From an uncultured Collinsella sp. (GTDB lineage Bacteria; Actinomycetota; Coriobacteriia; Coriobacteriales; Coriobacteriaceae), in assembly GCA_958436995.1 (NCBI GenBank), contig CAUBMI010000006.1, forward strand, positions 1-61,607: 61,607 nt of DNA, read 5' to 3'. Numbering within the stretch: position 1 is the first letter of the stretch; each line of letters opens with the position of its first letter. Positions 6,978-15,681 of the stretch are shown one piece after another. The notes beneath the pieces were generated by a model. It did no database searches and had not been told where the DNA came from. It worked only from the letters and a program-made list of their open reading frames with translations. Position numbers and translations under genes: made by a program.

Positions 6978-9659
6978 CTAGTCCTCGAGTAGGTCCTCGA
7001 TAAAGCCGACGCGGTAGTTTTTGAAGATGACCTCGCCGCCGTCTTGCGTGGCATCCAGGTCGACATCGCCCATGATGCCAAAGTCATGGTCGCCGTCCTC
7101 ATCGGCAAAGATCTGGTGCACGTGCCATACGCGCAGCGTCTTCTCGTCGGACTCGTCGATGGAAAACATCGCGGCGCTGCGGGCGTCGCCGTTGGTGAGA
7201 ATTTCCTCGTGCTGCTCATAATAGGCATCGAGGGCCTTTTGCCAGCGGACCTCGCTCATGCCCCAGTCCTCGTCGAGCTCGCCCAGATCGCGCATGTGTC
7301 CGCGGGCTGCAAGGGCCACGCGGCGGAAGAGTGCATTGCGCACCAACAGCGTGCAGCCGCGGCGGTCCGCCACGACCTCGTCGATGCCCTGCGGCGGCGC
7401 GGCGTCGAGGGCTGCCGGGTTGCCGGCGTTCTCCCACTCGTCCACCAGGCTCGAGTCGACCGAGCGCACCACAAAGCCGAGCCACGAAATGATGTCACGC
7501 AGGCGCTCGTCGCGCTTCTCGATGGGCACGGTACGGTCGAGCGAACGGTAAGCCTCTGCTAGGTAGCGCAGCAAAATGCCCTCGGAGCGAGCGATGCCCA
7601 GCTTTTGAATATAGCCCTTAAAATCGCTCGCGCTTTCCAGCATATCGCGCAGGACGCTCTTGGGAGAGAGCTGGTAGTCGTTTGCCCAGGGTACTTCCTG
7701 GCAGTACTTGTCAAAGGCGGCGTCGAGTAAGTCCTCGAGCGGCTTTTCGTACGTGACGTCTTGGATGCGCTCCAAGCGCTCCTCGTACTCGATGCCGTCG
7801 GCCTTCATTTCGGCCATGGCGCGATCGCGCGCGGCGCGTTCCTGTGCGCGCAATACCTGCTTGGGGTCCTCGAGCGTTGCCTCGACCATCGAGATGAGGT
7901 CCATGGTATAGGTCTCGCTCTCGGGATCGAGCAGCTCCAGCGCCGCAAGCAAAAACGGCGAGAGCGGCTGGTCGAGCGCAAAGTCCTCGGGCAGGTCGAC
8001 CGTCAGCGCGTAGTCGATGTCCGGCGCGGCGTCAGCCGGAGCGTCGGGTGCGGGCGACACCTCGGTGCGCACGACGACGCCGGAGTCGATGAGCGTGGCG
8101 AAGATCTCGTCGGCACGAACCTCGAGCTTTACCTTTTCCTCGGGGGTCTGCAGGCTTGTCTCGATAAGGTCGTGCACGCGGGCGCGGGCGTTACCGCCCT
8201 GCTCGACCACGCTAATTACCATAGAGTGCGTGATGCGCAGGCGCGGCTTGAGCGTCTCGGGCTGCGTCTCGATCAGGCGTTCAAAGGTTTGCTTGTTCCA
8301 GGAGACAAAGCCCTCGGGGGCCTTTTTCTTTTTAATCTTACGGAGCTTTTTGGGGTCGTCGCCCGCCTTGGCCATAAGCTTGGCATTCTCGATCTCGTGC
8401 TCGGGTGCTTCGGCAATCACCATGCCCTCGGTATCGAAGCCCGAGCGGCCGGCACGACCGGCAATCTGATGGAACTCGCGGGCGCGCAGACGACGCATCT
8501 TGTAGCCATCGAACTTGGTGAGCGCGGTGAGCACCACGGTGTGGATGGGCACGTTGATACCGACGCCGAGCGTATCGGTGCCGCAGATGACGGGTAGCAG
8601 GCCCTGCTGCGCCAAGCGCTCGACCAGCAGGCGGTAGCGCGGCAACATGCCAGCATGGTGCACGCCGACGCCGCATCCGAGCAAGCGCTTGAGGATTTTG
8701 CCGAAGGCCGTCGAGAAGCTCGTGCCCTTGGCCGCCTCCTTAATGGCCTCGCGCTGCTCCTTGCTGGCAATGCCAAAGTTGGCGAGGGATTGCGCCGTTG
8801 CAAGTGCGGCGTCCTGGCTAAAGTGCACGATGTAGAGCGGGGCCTCGCCACGGCGCATGGCGAGCTCGACCGTGCCCTCGAGGGAGGTCGTCACATAGTC
8901 GTAGCTCAGCGGAACAGGACGTGGGGCGTCGACAACCAAGTCGCAAGCAGCGCCGGTGTGCTCCTCGAGTGAGGCGGCGATGGCAGTGACATCGCCGAGC
9001 GTGGCGCTCATGAGCATGAATTGCGTGTGAGGCAGGGTGAGCAGCGGCACCTGCCAGGCCCAACCGCGATCGGGGTCGGCAAAGTAGTGGAACTCGTCCA
9101 TGGCGACGCAGCCAACATCGGCATCTTCGCCCTCGCGTAGTGCGTCGTTGGCGAGGATCTCTGCCGTACAGCAGATGACGGGCGCCTTGGTGTTGATATG
9201 CGTGTCGCCGGTGATCATGCCGACGTTATCGCGGCCGAGCACCTGCACCAGGTCGAAAAACTTTTCGCTGACCAAGGCCTTGATGGGGGCCGTGTAATAG
9301 CAGCGCTTGCCCTGCGCCATGCCCATAAAGAGCATGCCCAGTGCGACGAGCGATTTGCCCGATCCGGTCGGTGTGCCCAAAATGACGTGATCGCCGGCGG
9401 CTAGATCCATGAGGGCCTCTTCCTGGTGGTCCCACAGCTCAATACCGCGATTGCTCGTCCATTCAAAGAAGCGCTCGAAGGCCTGGTCGGGCGTGAGCCA
9501 CGGTTCGGGCTCGCTGCCGTCCTCGGGCTCCCACCAGGTGGGGGAGAGCGCACCGAGTGAGCCGAATTCGGCTTCGGTTCCCGTGCCGCCCGAGAATGAG
9601 CTGGCGGCTCCGGCGCCGGAGACGGTGCTGGCGGCGATATCTGTCGTGGTCTGTGCCAT
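6978..9659 (-). CDS. Ski2/Mtr4-type DEAD/DEAH helicase with DUF3516 C-terminal domain
   Basis: 893 aa. Superfamily 2 motifs: GTPTGSGKS at about 95-103 (Walker A), MDEFHYF near 188 (DExH box), LMSATLGD, GTDTLGVGIN and QIAGRAGRSG. The long C-terminal half matches the DUF3516 architecture of actinobacterial helicases related to Mtr4/Ski2, so an RNA-processing or decay role is likely but unproven. ATG 9659 was chosen over a longer frame because GAGAGAAAG precedes it and the upstream part is unlike protein. The first 40 residues are low-complexity. Confidence 0.85.
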   Translation of the reverse strand: MAQTTTDIAASTVSGAGAASSFSGGTGTEAEFGSLGALSPTWWEPEDGSEPEPWLTPDQAFERFFEWTSNRGIELWDHQEEALMDLAAGDHVILGTPTGSGKSLVALGMLFMGMAQGKRCYYTAPIKALVSEKFFDLVQVLGRDNVGMITGDTHINTKAPVICCTAEILANDALREGEDADVGCVAMDEFHYFADPDRGWAWQVPLLTLPHTQFMLMSATLGDVTAIAASLEEHTGAACDLVVDAPRPVPLSYDYVTTSLEGTVELAMRRGEAPLYIVHFSQDAALATAQSLANFGIASKEQREAIKEAAKGTSFSTAFGKILKRLLGCGVGVHHAGMLPRYRLLVERLAQQGLLPVICGTDTLGVGINVPIHTVVLTALTKFDGYKMRRLRAREFHQIAGRAGRSGFDTEGMVIAEAPEHEIENAKLMAKAGDDPKKLRKIKKKKAPEGFVSWNKQTFERLIETQPETLKPRLRITHSMVISVVEQGGNARARVHDLIETSLQTPEEKVKLEVRADEIFATLIDSGVVVRTEVSPAPDAPADAAPDIDYALTVDLPEDFALDQPLSPFLLAALELLDPESETYTMDLISMVEATLEDPKQVLRAQERAARDRAMAEMKADGIEYEERLERIQDVTYEKPLEDLLDAAFDKYCQEVPWANDYQLSPKSVLRDMLESASDFKGYIQKLGIARSEGILLRYLAEAYRSLDRTVPIEKRDERLRDIISWLGFVVRSVDSSLVDEWENAGNPAALDAAPPQGIDEVVADRRGCTLLVRNALFRRVALAARGHMRDLGELDEDWGMSEVRWQKALDAYYEQHEEILTNGDARSAAMFSIDESDEKTLRVWHVHQIFADEDGDHDFGIMGDVDLDATQDGGEVIFKNYRVGFIEDLLED

Positions 9660-9778
9660 GTGTTTGCTTTCTCTCGCGATTGTCCGCCAACTATTATGGC
9701 GTAGCGGCGGCGCGGGGTGCCAGCGCGAAAGAAAATGCAGGAAATGGGCGTTCTGCTCAGCCGTTTGGTGCGGCCGCG

Positions 9779-9905
9779 AGCTAAGTGAGTAGACTTTTTG
9801 CGATTTCGCCAGCACATGGCTTTTGCGTAAGGGATTTACCTGCGGTTTTACTTGTTCCTATGCGGGTTGTGCTTGGCTATTGCTAAATAGTCTACTCACT
9901 TAGGT
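9779..9905. mobile_element. MITE-like element with 15-bp terminal inverted repeats
   Basis: CTAAGTGAGTAGACT (9781-9795) is repeated perfectly inverted at 9889-9903, enclosing 93 bp without a gene. The size and terminal inverted repeats fit a miniature non-autonomous element. A large RNA hairpin or a regulator target cannot be excluded. The rest of the 309-nt gap between the helicase and trmB genes shows nothing recognisable. Confidence 0.45.
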
Positions 9906-9968
9906 TTGAGGACCGTTCGCTGGCGCTTATTTGCGCTTGTTTGCCGATGCCGCGACCATCAGAAGCCC

Positions 9969-10808
9969 CTAGGACTCCTGCGGTAAGCGCTTCTTGCCCT
10001 TGCGGGCGCGGTTTCTAAAGTTCTCGACGGCCTCTTCCATACCCAGAGGTACATAGGTGAGCTCATCGAGGTTTTCGGGCAGGTAGCAGGCAAGGCTTTG
10101 CTCCTGCACGCGGCCCGCCGCGAGCTGTTCATCGCTGGGCTGCGCGCCGGGTGTGGCGCAAATGCCGTAGACGACGGCACCCATCTCGCGCGTGCGGCAC
10201 TCGTACTCGGTCTCGGGATGCTCGGGATGGTCGCGGCGGACGTCGTCGCTTACCCAAAGCGTGTCGTAGCCGGCCGTGGCAAACTGCCCCAGGGTGTAGT
10301 CGCGCAATGGTTTACTGTCGGTTCGCAGTGTGACGGTGGCGCCGGCTGAAAAGAGCGGGCGGTAGAGCATCAGATGGTCGACATGGACGAGTCGTTTTTT
10401 GGCGTACTTGGCCTTGGGCTGCGGCGTGGGAAAGTTGATGGTTATGGCGTCGAGCTCGCCTGCGGCAAACAGCCGCGGCAGCGATGCGGCGCCTCGGGGC
10501 AGCACAAGCGCATTGGGCAGCTCCTGCTCGCAAATCTTCTGGGCGGCATAGGCAATGCAGATGGGCTCCTGGTCCATGCCGATAAAGAGAGTGTCGGGTT
10601 CGCAGTGGGCTCGCTCAACCAGATAGGTGCCTTTGCCGCAGCCCAGATCCAGGTGAAGGCGGGCGAAGGGCTTGCCACCAGCCGGCGTACATGCTTCACG
10701 CCAATGTCCGGTATAGCTCTCGGGGCTCGTCTCGATGGCATCGGCGTAGCGCTCCAGGCGCTCTTCGAGCACAAAGTTCTTAGGCGTGCGAACGTGGACG
10801 GCTCCCAT
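9969..10808 (-). CDS. trmB: TrmB-like tRNA (guanine-N7-)-methyltransferase
   Basis: 279 aa. SAM-binding motif LDLGCGKGTYL, a GMDQE acceptor motif, INFPTPQPK and a late TEYE motif match the TrmB family, which makes m7G46 in tRNA. The usual FPDPWPK..H.KRR signature is replaced by FPTPQPKAKYAKKR, and an unusual C-terminal tail of about 60 aa is present, so this is a divergent branch. The ATG at 10808 follows AAGGAG. A second methyltransferase lies upstream on the same strand, separated by 118 nt that contain a hairpin. Confidence 0.75.
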   Translation of the reverse strand: MGAVHVRTPKNFVLEERLERYADAIETSPESYTGHWREACTPAGGKPFARLHLDLGCGKGTYLVERAHCEPDTLFIGMDQEPICIAYAAQKICEQELPNALVLPRGAASLPRLFAAGELDAITINFPTPQPKAKYAKKRLVHVDHLMLYRPLFSAGATVTLRTDSKPLRDYTLGQFATAGYDTLWVSDDVRRDHPEHPETEYECRTREMGAVVYGICATPGAQPSDEQLAAGRVQEQSLACYLPENLDELTYVPLGMEEAVENFRNRARKGKKRLPQES

Positions 10809-10828
10809 GAGGCTCCTTGATCATGAGT

Positions 10829-10854
10829 ATGGAACGCATGGCAGCACGTTCCAT
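10829..10854. repeat. Inverted repeat between two methyltransferase genes
   Basis: ATGGAACG (10829-10836) pairs with CGTTCCAT (10847-10854). It lies in the leader of trmB and downstream of the other methyltransferase. There is no T tract; function is uncertain. Confidence 0.3.
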
Positions 10855-10926
10855 CAATGGGTTGAAAAGGGTGGGGCATAGCTTGCCCGAAAGTTGCGGT
10901 GCGGCTCGGCGGCAAGTCGCCGATGC

Positions 10927-11799
10927 CTACAGGCGCTTGAGAATCACGTAACGGTTGAGCTCGCCGCTGCGACCGTCGGCATGGAAGCGCTCAAGCTCGC
11001 GCACGGGGACCTCGCCGCTCTTGTAGAATGTGCGCACGCCGCGCACCAGGTCGGTGATCTGCTGATCGTCAAAGTGATGGCAATAGCGGTAGGCGTGGCG
11101 GTCGTTTTGCCAGCCAATGAGGTGGTCGCCGGCTTCAAACTGCGCGGAATCGTAACTTTCAAACGGCGGGGTGAGCTCGGCGCGGGCTTCGGCGCGAACG
11201 GCCTTGCGCGCCATGCGCTCGTCGTTCATAAACTCCCAAAAGCTGATGGCGATGATGCCGCCTGGGCGCGTCTGGCGCACCAGGGCGTCGAGCACGCGTA
11301 CGCGGTACTCGCATGACGGCACGTGGTGCATAAAGCCAAAGCAGACCGAGATGTCGGCGAGCGGGGCGTCGAAAAGCACGTCGGGTGTCTCGGCGGGGTT
11401 GAGCTTCATGAGGGCATCGAGTACGTCGAGTTCCTGGAAGTGCAGGTTGGGAATGCGCAGGGCGTGACCGTGCGCATCGATAGCCAAATCCTGACACGAG
11501 TCAACACCATAGAACTCAAACGGGCAACTGGCATCTGCCGAGGGGTTTGCGCCGTCGACGCCCTTGGCGGCAAGTGCGCCGCCGGCGGCAAAGTTCTCGA
11601 ATCGCATGTTGCCGCAGGCAAGATCGAAGACGCGGACGGGATGCTCGATCGTGGCGACGTCGAGCTGCTCGAGCGCTATGTCCATGGTGCGTACCCAGCC
11701 GGGCCACGGTGCCTGGCGCGTATCGGAGAAGGAGGCGGAGTGCTCGCGATAGAACGTATTGTTGAGCTGAATGAGCGATGAGGCGAAATCGCGGTTCAC
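10927..11799 (-). CDS. Class I SAM-dependent methyltransferase, unknown substrate
   Basis: 290 aa with a Rossmann-type SAM site: VFDLACGNMRFE (motif I), YGVDSCQDLA (motif II), a CFGFMHHVPS segment and a late GGIIAISFWEF strand. A GTG start at 11799 is chosen because GGAGGGAG lies 9 nt upstream; an upstream ATG lacks a ribosome site. The substrate is not apparent; the fold resembles small-molecule or protein methyltransferases rather than DNA methylases. It may be co-transcribed with trmB. Confidence 0.75.
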   Translation of the reverse strand: MNRDFASSLIQLNNTFYREHSASFSDTRQAPWPGWVRTMDIALEQLDVATIEHPVRVFDLACGNMRFENFAAGGALAAKGVDGANPSADASCPFEFYGVDSCQDLAIDAHGHALRIPNLHFQELDVLDALMKLNPAETPDVLFDAPLADISVCFGFMHHVPSCEYRVRVLDALVRQTRPGGIIAISFWEFMNDERMARKAVRAEARAELTPPFESYDSAQFEAGDHLIGWQNDRHAYRYCHHFDDQQITDLVRGVRTFYKSGEVPVRELERFHADGRSGELNRYVILKRL

Positions 11800-12066
11800 G
11801 GCGCGGAACTCCCTCCGTTGGCGGTGCGGAATAAACAGTACGACCATACTACCGTTAACGCCGCAACGGGGACAACCGAGCTGCGGGTCATTGCTTTGTT
11901 TGGACACATTTCCGCAGCTCATATGCACCCGCAACCGCCGGTTGTCAAAAATCTCACTAGAATAGGTGGCATGCTTTTGGCGGTGGCGGATAGATTTTTA
12001 ACTGTGCAAGGCGCCTTAAGAACAAAAACGGTCCGGCGGCACGGCTGGCATCGCATAGGAGGAACC

Positions 12067-12780
12067 ATGAATGTAGAAACTGCGCAGCGGCTCGCCGACC
12101 TTCGTCGCAGCAAGGGTTTTAGCCAAGAAGGGCTGGCGCGAAAGCTGGGGCTGTCGCGCCAGGCGGTCAGTAAATGGGAGCGTGCGGAGAGCTCGCCCGA
12201 TACAGAGAACCTGATCTCGCTCGCAAAACTCTATGGCGTGAGTTTGGACGAGCTCCTCAATCCGAGCGATGAGATCGAGGACGATATCGAGTTTGAGAAC
12301 GAGGACCGCGCCCGTCAGCGCGAGGCCGAGGCAGCGGAGCGCGCCCGTACCCATGAGGCGGCGGCACGTGCTACCGAGGCGGCAACGCAGGCGAGTGATG
12401 CCGCCGCCAAGGCGGCGCAAGCGGCAAGCTGGAGCGCGCAGGCAGCTAATGCCGCTACGGCGCAGGTGACGAGTGGCGGCGCAGCTGGCTCGACTCCGGT
12501 GAAAGGTCCGTTCCAGTCGTTTCCGTATTGGGCCGTGTGCTGGCTGCTGTTCTTTTTGCTGATGTTCCTGTTTGGTGGCTCCTTTGCCGCGCTGATCTTC
12601 TTTACAATCCCCATCTATCACTGGGTGGCGCGTGCGCTCGATGGCGATTGGGCACGCGGGGATATTCAGGTTGGTCCGGCGCCGGAGGCGGCTAAGGCTC
12701 AGGATGTTTCCGCTGCGGTTGATACTGACGTGGCTTCCTCGACCGCCGCTGAGCCGAGCGCCAAAGAAGGTGATGAATGA
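12067..12780 (+). CDS. XRE-family regulator with membrane anchor
   Basis: 237 aa. Residues 1-60 are a Cro/C1 helix-turn-helix (GFSQEGLARKLGLSRQAVSKWER). An acidic then Ala-rich linker (about 75-135) leads to two hydrophobic stretches (about 155-195), so the DNA-binding domain is tethered to the membrane. ATG 12067 follows AGGAGG. It overlaps the next gene by 4 nt (ATGA), so the two are translationally coupled. It probably responds to an envelope signal, a common design in Gram-positives; target genes unknown. Confidence 0.85.
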   Translation: MNVETAQRLADLRRSKGFSQEGLARKLGLSRQAVSKWERAESSPDTENLISLAKLYGVSLDELLNPSDEIEDDIEFENEDRARQREAEAAERARTHEAAARATEAATQASDAAAKAAQAASWSAQAANAATAQVTSGGAAGSTPVKGPFQSFPYWAVCWLLFFLLMFLFGGSFAALIFFTIPIYHWVARALDGDWARGDIQVGPAPEAAKAQDVSAAVDTDVASSTAAEPSAKEGDE

Positions 12781-13676
12781 TGAAGCTCTCGCATGAGTCC
12801 AAGGTCCGCCTGGGCGTCGGTATCGGAGCGTTCGTGCTCATCATCGGGCTTATCTTTGGCACTTCGCGGATATTGTTTCATTTTGATGGCCCGTGGGATC
12901 TCGGCGATATTGCATCCGGTTTGTCCGGTATGGACGATGTGGTTGACGGGGACGATTCTTTGGATGGCGGTAACTATTCCGCTCAGTCTCGGCAGCTTTC
13001 GAGCGAAACGTTTGATGCCGACTCATTCCAGTCCCTTGACCTGGATGTGACATCGGGTGAGGTTGAGATCAAGTGCGTTTCCGGCGGGCAGGTGCGTGTC
13101 ATCGAGAGCGGTCGTGTTGCAAAGGGGGTAGCTACCTACGATGCTGCCACTCAGAATCTGGCCGAGGTCAAGGGTTCTACACTCACGATTAGCCAGTTCG
13201 ACTGCGATGACGAGCGCGCTATCGATCGTTCGGTCACCATCGAGCTGCCGCGGGATGTTGCGGATAACCTGGTCGGCATTACGGCGAGGGTGGGGTCGGG
13301 AGAACTGACGGTCGCGGACATTGCATGTCACGACTTCGAATTGACGTTGGACTCGGGAGACGTTGAGTTTGCGGGCACCGTAACCGACACCTTGGATGCC
13401 GAGGTCGGTTCGGGCGATGTGGCGTTCGAGCTCTACCAGGCCCCCGCGAAGTCGATGGACGTAAGCGTGGGCTCGGGCGATGTGGAGATATCGGTTCCGA
13501 ACTCTACGGGCTTTAAGGCGAGCCTCACCGTGGGCAGCGGTGACTTTGAGAGCGATTTCCTTCCGCTTGGCTACGATGGCGAGACCATATTGAATGCTGA
13601 ATTCGACAACGGTGACAAGTCTGCAACGTATCGTTTTAAGGTCGGTTCGGGCGACATGTCGTTCGAATCGGTGTGA
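12777..13676 (+). CDS. Membrane-anchored DUF4097 beta-helix protein
   Basis: 299 aa. One N-terminal membrane segment (about 12-32) is followed by an exported domain with repeated GSGD/GSGE turns (VGSGELTV, LDSGDVEFA, VGSGDVAFE, VGSGDVEIS, VGSGDFESD, VGSGDMSFE), the hallmark of DUF4097 right-handed beta repeats. Such proteins are commonly paired with XRE or PadR/DUF1700 regulators and may sense the envelope; function is not established. It overlaps the upstream regulator gene by 4 nt. Confidence 0.85.
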   Translation: MMKLSHESKVRLGVGIGAFVLIIGLIFGTSRILFHFDGPWDLGDIASGLSGMDDVVDGDDSLDGGNYSAQSRQLSSETFDADSFQSLDLDVTSGEVEIKCVSGGQVRVIESGRVAKGVATYDAATQNLAEVKGSTLTISQFDCDDERAIDRSVTIELPRDVADNLVGITARVGSGELTVADIACHDFELTLDSGDVEFAGTVTDTLDAEVGSGDVAFELYQAPAKSMDVSVGSGDVEISVPNSTGFKASLTVGSGDFESDFLPLGYDGETILNAEFDNGDKSATYRFKVGSGDMSFESV

Positions 13677-13723
13677 CATGCGGTTTTCGGAGATCGGTGC
13701 ATATAGGCATGCTCTTTGATGGA

Positions 13724-13757
13724 GGCGCCGGGGCCGTGACTGGCTCCGGCGCCTTTG
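13724..13757 (+). terminator. Intrinsic terminator after the DUF4097 gene
   Basis: GGCGCCGGGGCC pairs with GGCTCCGGCGCC (one wobble) around GTGACT and is followed by TTTG. Confidence 0.75.
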
Positions 13758-13761
13758 CCTT

Positions 13762-13767
13762 TACAAT
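13762..13767 (+). promoter_or_regulatory. -10-like element just before elp3
   Basis: TACAAT ends 6 nt before the elp3 ATG. If it is a true -10, the transcript would start at or next to the start codon, i.e. a leaderless mRNA. The GGGGG between them could alternatively serve as a ribosome site. Confidence 0.3.
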
Positions 13768-13773
13768 GGGGGC

Positions 13774-15681
13774 ATGGAACAGATTATTTTGAACATACTC
13801 GAGGCTCTGCGTCGCGGTGAGACCGTGGACGACAAGGCGCTCGTCAAACTGATACATGCCGAGGCGCGCCGTGAGGGTGCCGACAAACGAGATCTGGCCA
13901 AGCGCCGTCTGCTGCCGTTCTACCAGCGGGTTAAACGTGAGAAGCCGGCTCGTTGGGCTGGATGGAATGTCGATGCCGAGCTGGAGCGTCAGCTGCTGCA
14001 GGTGCTGCGCATGAAGCCGCGCCGCACGGCTTCGGGCGTGGCGACCATTACCGTCATCACCAAGCCGTGGCCCTGTTCGGGCGATTGCCTGTTTTGCCCC
14101 AACGATCTGCGCATGCCCAAAAGCTATCTGCATGCCGAGCCGGCATGCGCCCGTGCGGAGCAAAACTGCTTTGACCCGTATCTGCAGGTGAGTGCTCGTT
14201 TGACCGCGCTTTCGCAAATGGGGCATGCAACCGACAAGATCGAGCTTATCGTTCTTGGCGGTACCTGGAGCGACTATCCGCAAGGGTATCAGGCATGGTT
14301 TATGTCGGAGCTTTTCCGTGCGCTCAATGACGACGCCGTCGCCGGCGTGGCGGCCAACCCCATGTTGGCGCGTCCGGGCATCAGCCGTGCCGAGGCGGGG
14401 CGTCTGCTCGATGACGCTCCCGCCGATGCCCTGCCGCCGGTGGTAGCAGAGCGTCGCGAGCGCTATCGGGCCGCCGGCATTGCGACAGACGAGGTCGAGC
14501 TTGCTGCCGGCGTTGCCGACGAGCAGGGACGTGTGGATGCTGCCGTGGGCGGCTATAACCGTGCGGTGCGTCGTCTGTACGGCCCCGGTACGCCGTGGGG
14601 CGAGGTCACCGAGTGGCAGACGGCAACGATGGAGGAGCTCGAGCGTCAGCAGCGCATTAACGAGACGGCGAAGCATCGCGTGGTGGGGCTCGTTATCGAG
14701 ACGCGCCCCGATGCCGTAACGCCGCAGGCCCTCACGCTCATCCGCCGCCTGGGTTGCACCAAGATACAGATGGGCATCCAAAGCCTTGACCAGCACCTGC
14801 TCGATATCAACGAGCGCCGCATTTCGGTGGCGCAGATCGAGCGGGCGTTTTCGCTCGCGCGCCTGTTTGGCTTTAAGATCCACGCGCACTTTATGCTCAA
14901 CTTGTTGGGTGCTACGCCTGAGGGGGACAAGCGTGACTACGAGCGCTTTATGACCGAGGGCGCCTTTATGCCCGACGAGGTCAAGGTCTACCCGTGCGCG
15001 CTCATCGAGGGCTCGCGTCTGGTGGGCTGTTACGAGCGTGGCGAGTGGCGCCCCTATACCGAGGAAGAACTGCTCGACGTGTTGGCCGATGACATCGTGG
15101 TGACGCCGGCGTTCTGCCGCATCAGCCGCATGATTCGCGACTTTAGTTCCGATGACATCATGGTGGGCAACAAGAAGCCCAACCTGCGTCAGCTCGTCGA
15201 GAACCGCCTGGCTGCTCGGGGTGACGGTGCGACGGTGCGTGAGATCCGCTATCGCGAGATTAGCACGGCGGGCGCCGACCTAGGCGAGTTGACCCTTGAC
15301 GAGGGCGTGGCGTACGAGACGCCGGTGACGCACGAGCGCTTTTTGCAGTGGGTGACGCCGCAGGGCAAAATCGCGGGTTTTTTGCGCCTGTCGCTGCCCG
15401 ATCGCGCGTTTGTTGCCGCGCATGCGGACGAGTTGCCGACGGCGCCGGACGAGGCGATGATTCGCGAGGTGCACGTGTACGGCATGGCGGCGCGCATGGG
15501 AGATCAAGGCCAGGCGGCTCAGCATCATGGACTGGGGCGGTCGCTGGTGGAGCGTGCGTGCCAGATGGCGCGGGACGCGGGCTATGCGCGCATCAACGTG
15601 ATCAGCGCGATCGGCACGCGTGAGTACTATCGTCATTTGGGTTTTTACGACCATGGACTCTATCTGCAAAAGGAGCTCTAG
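13774..15681 (+). CDS. Elp3-type radical SAM / GNAT tRNA U34 modification enzyme
   Basis: 635 aa. The radical SAM cluster motif is CxxxCxxC (C101, C105, C108 in PCSGDCLFCPN), followed by SYLHAEP and GGTWSDYP, as in Elp3. The C-terminal 100 residues are a GNAT acetyltransferase fold (HVYGMAA, GLGRSLVERA, YYRHLGF). Eukaryotic and archaeal Elp3 makes carboxymethyl-type modifications of wobble uridine in tRNA; bacterial homologues are sporadic and presumably do the same. The next gene starts immediately after the stop (TAG then ATG), so they form an operon. Confidence 0.9.
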   Translation: MEQIILNILEALRRGETVDDKALVKLIHAEARREGADKRDLAKRRLLPFYQRVKREKPARWAGWNVDAELERQLLQVLRMKPRRTASGVATITVITKPWPCSGDCLFCPNDLRMPKSYLHAEPACARAEQNCFDPYLQVSARLTALSQMGHATDKIELIVLGGTWSDYPQGYQAWFMSELFRALNDDAVAGVAANPMLARPGISRAEAGRLLDDAPADALPPVVAERRERYRAAGIATDEVELAAGVADEQGRVDAAVGGYNRAVRRLYGPGTPWGEVTEWQTATMEELERQQRINETAKHRVVGLVIETRPDAVTPQALTLIRRLGCTKIQMGIQSLDQHLLDINERRISVAQIERAFSLARLFGFKIHAHFMLNLLGATPEGDKRDYERFMTEGAFMPDEVKVYPCALIEGSRLVGCYERGEWRPYTEEELLDVLADDIVVTPAFCRISRMIRDFSSDDIMVGNKKPNLRQLVENRLAARGDGATVREIRYREISTAGADLGELTLDEGVAYETPVTHERFLQWVTPQGKIAGFLRLSLPDRAFVAAHADELPTAPDEAMIREVHVYGMAARMGDQGQAAQHHGLGRSLVERACQMARDAGYARINVISAIGTREYYRHLGFYDHGLYLQKEL

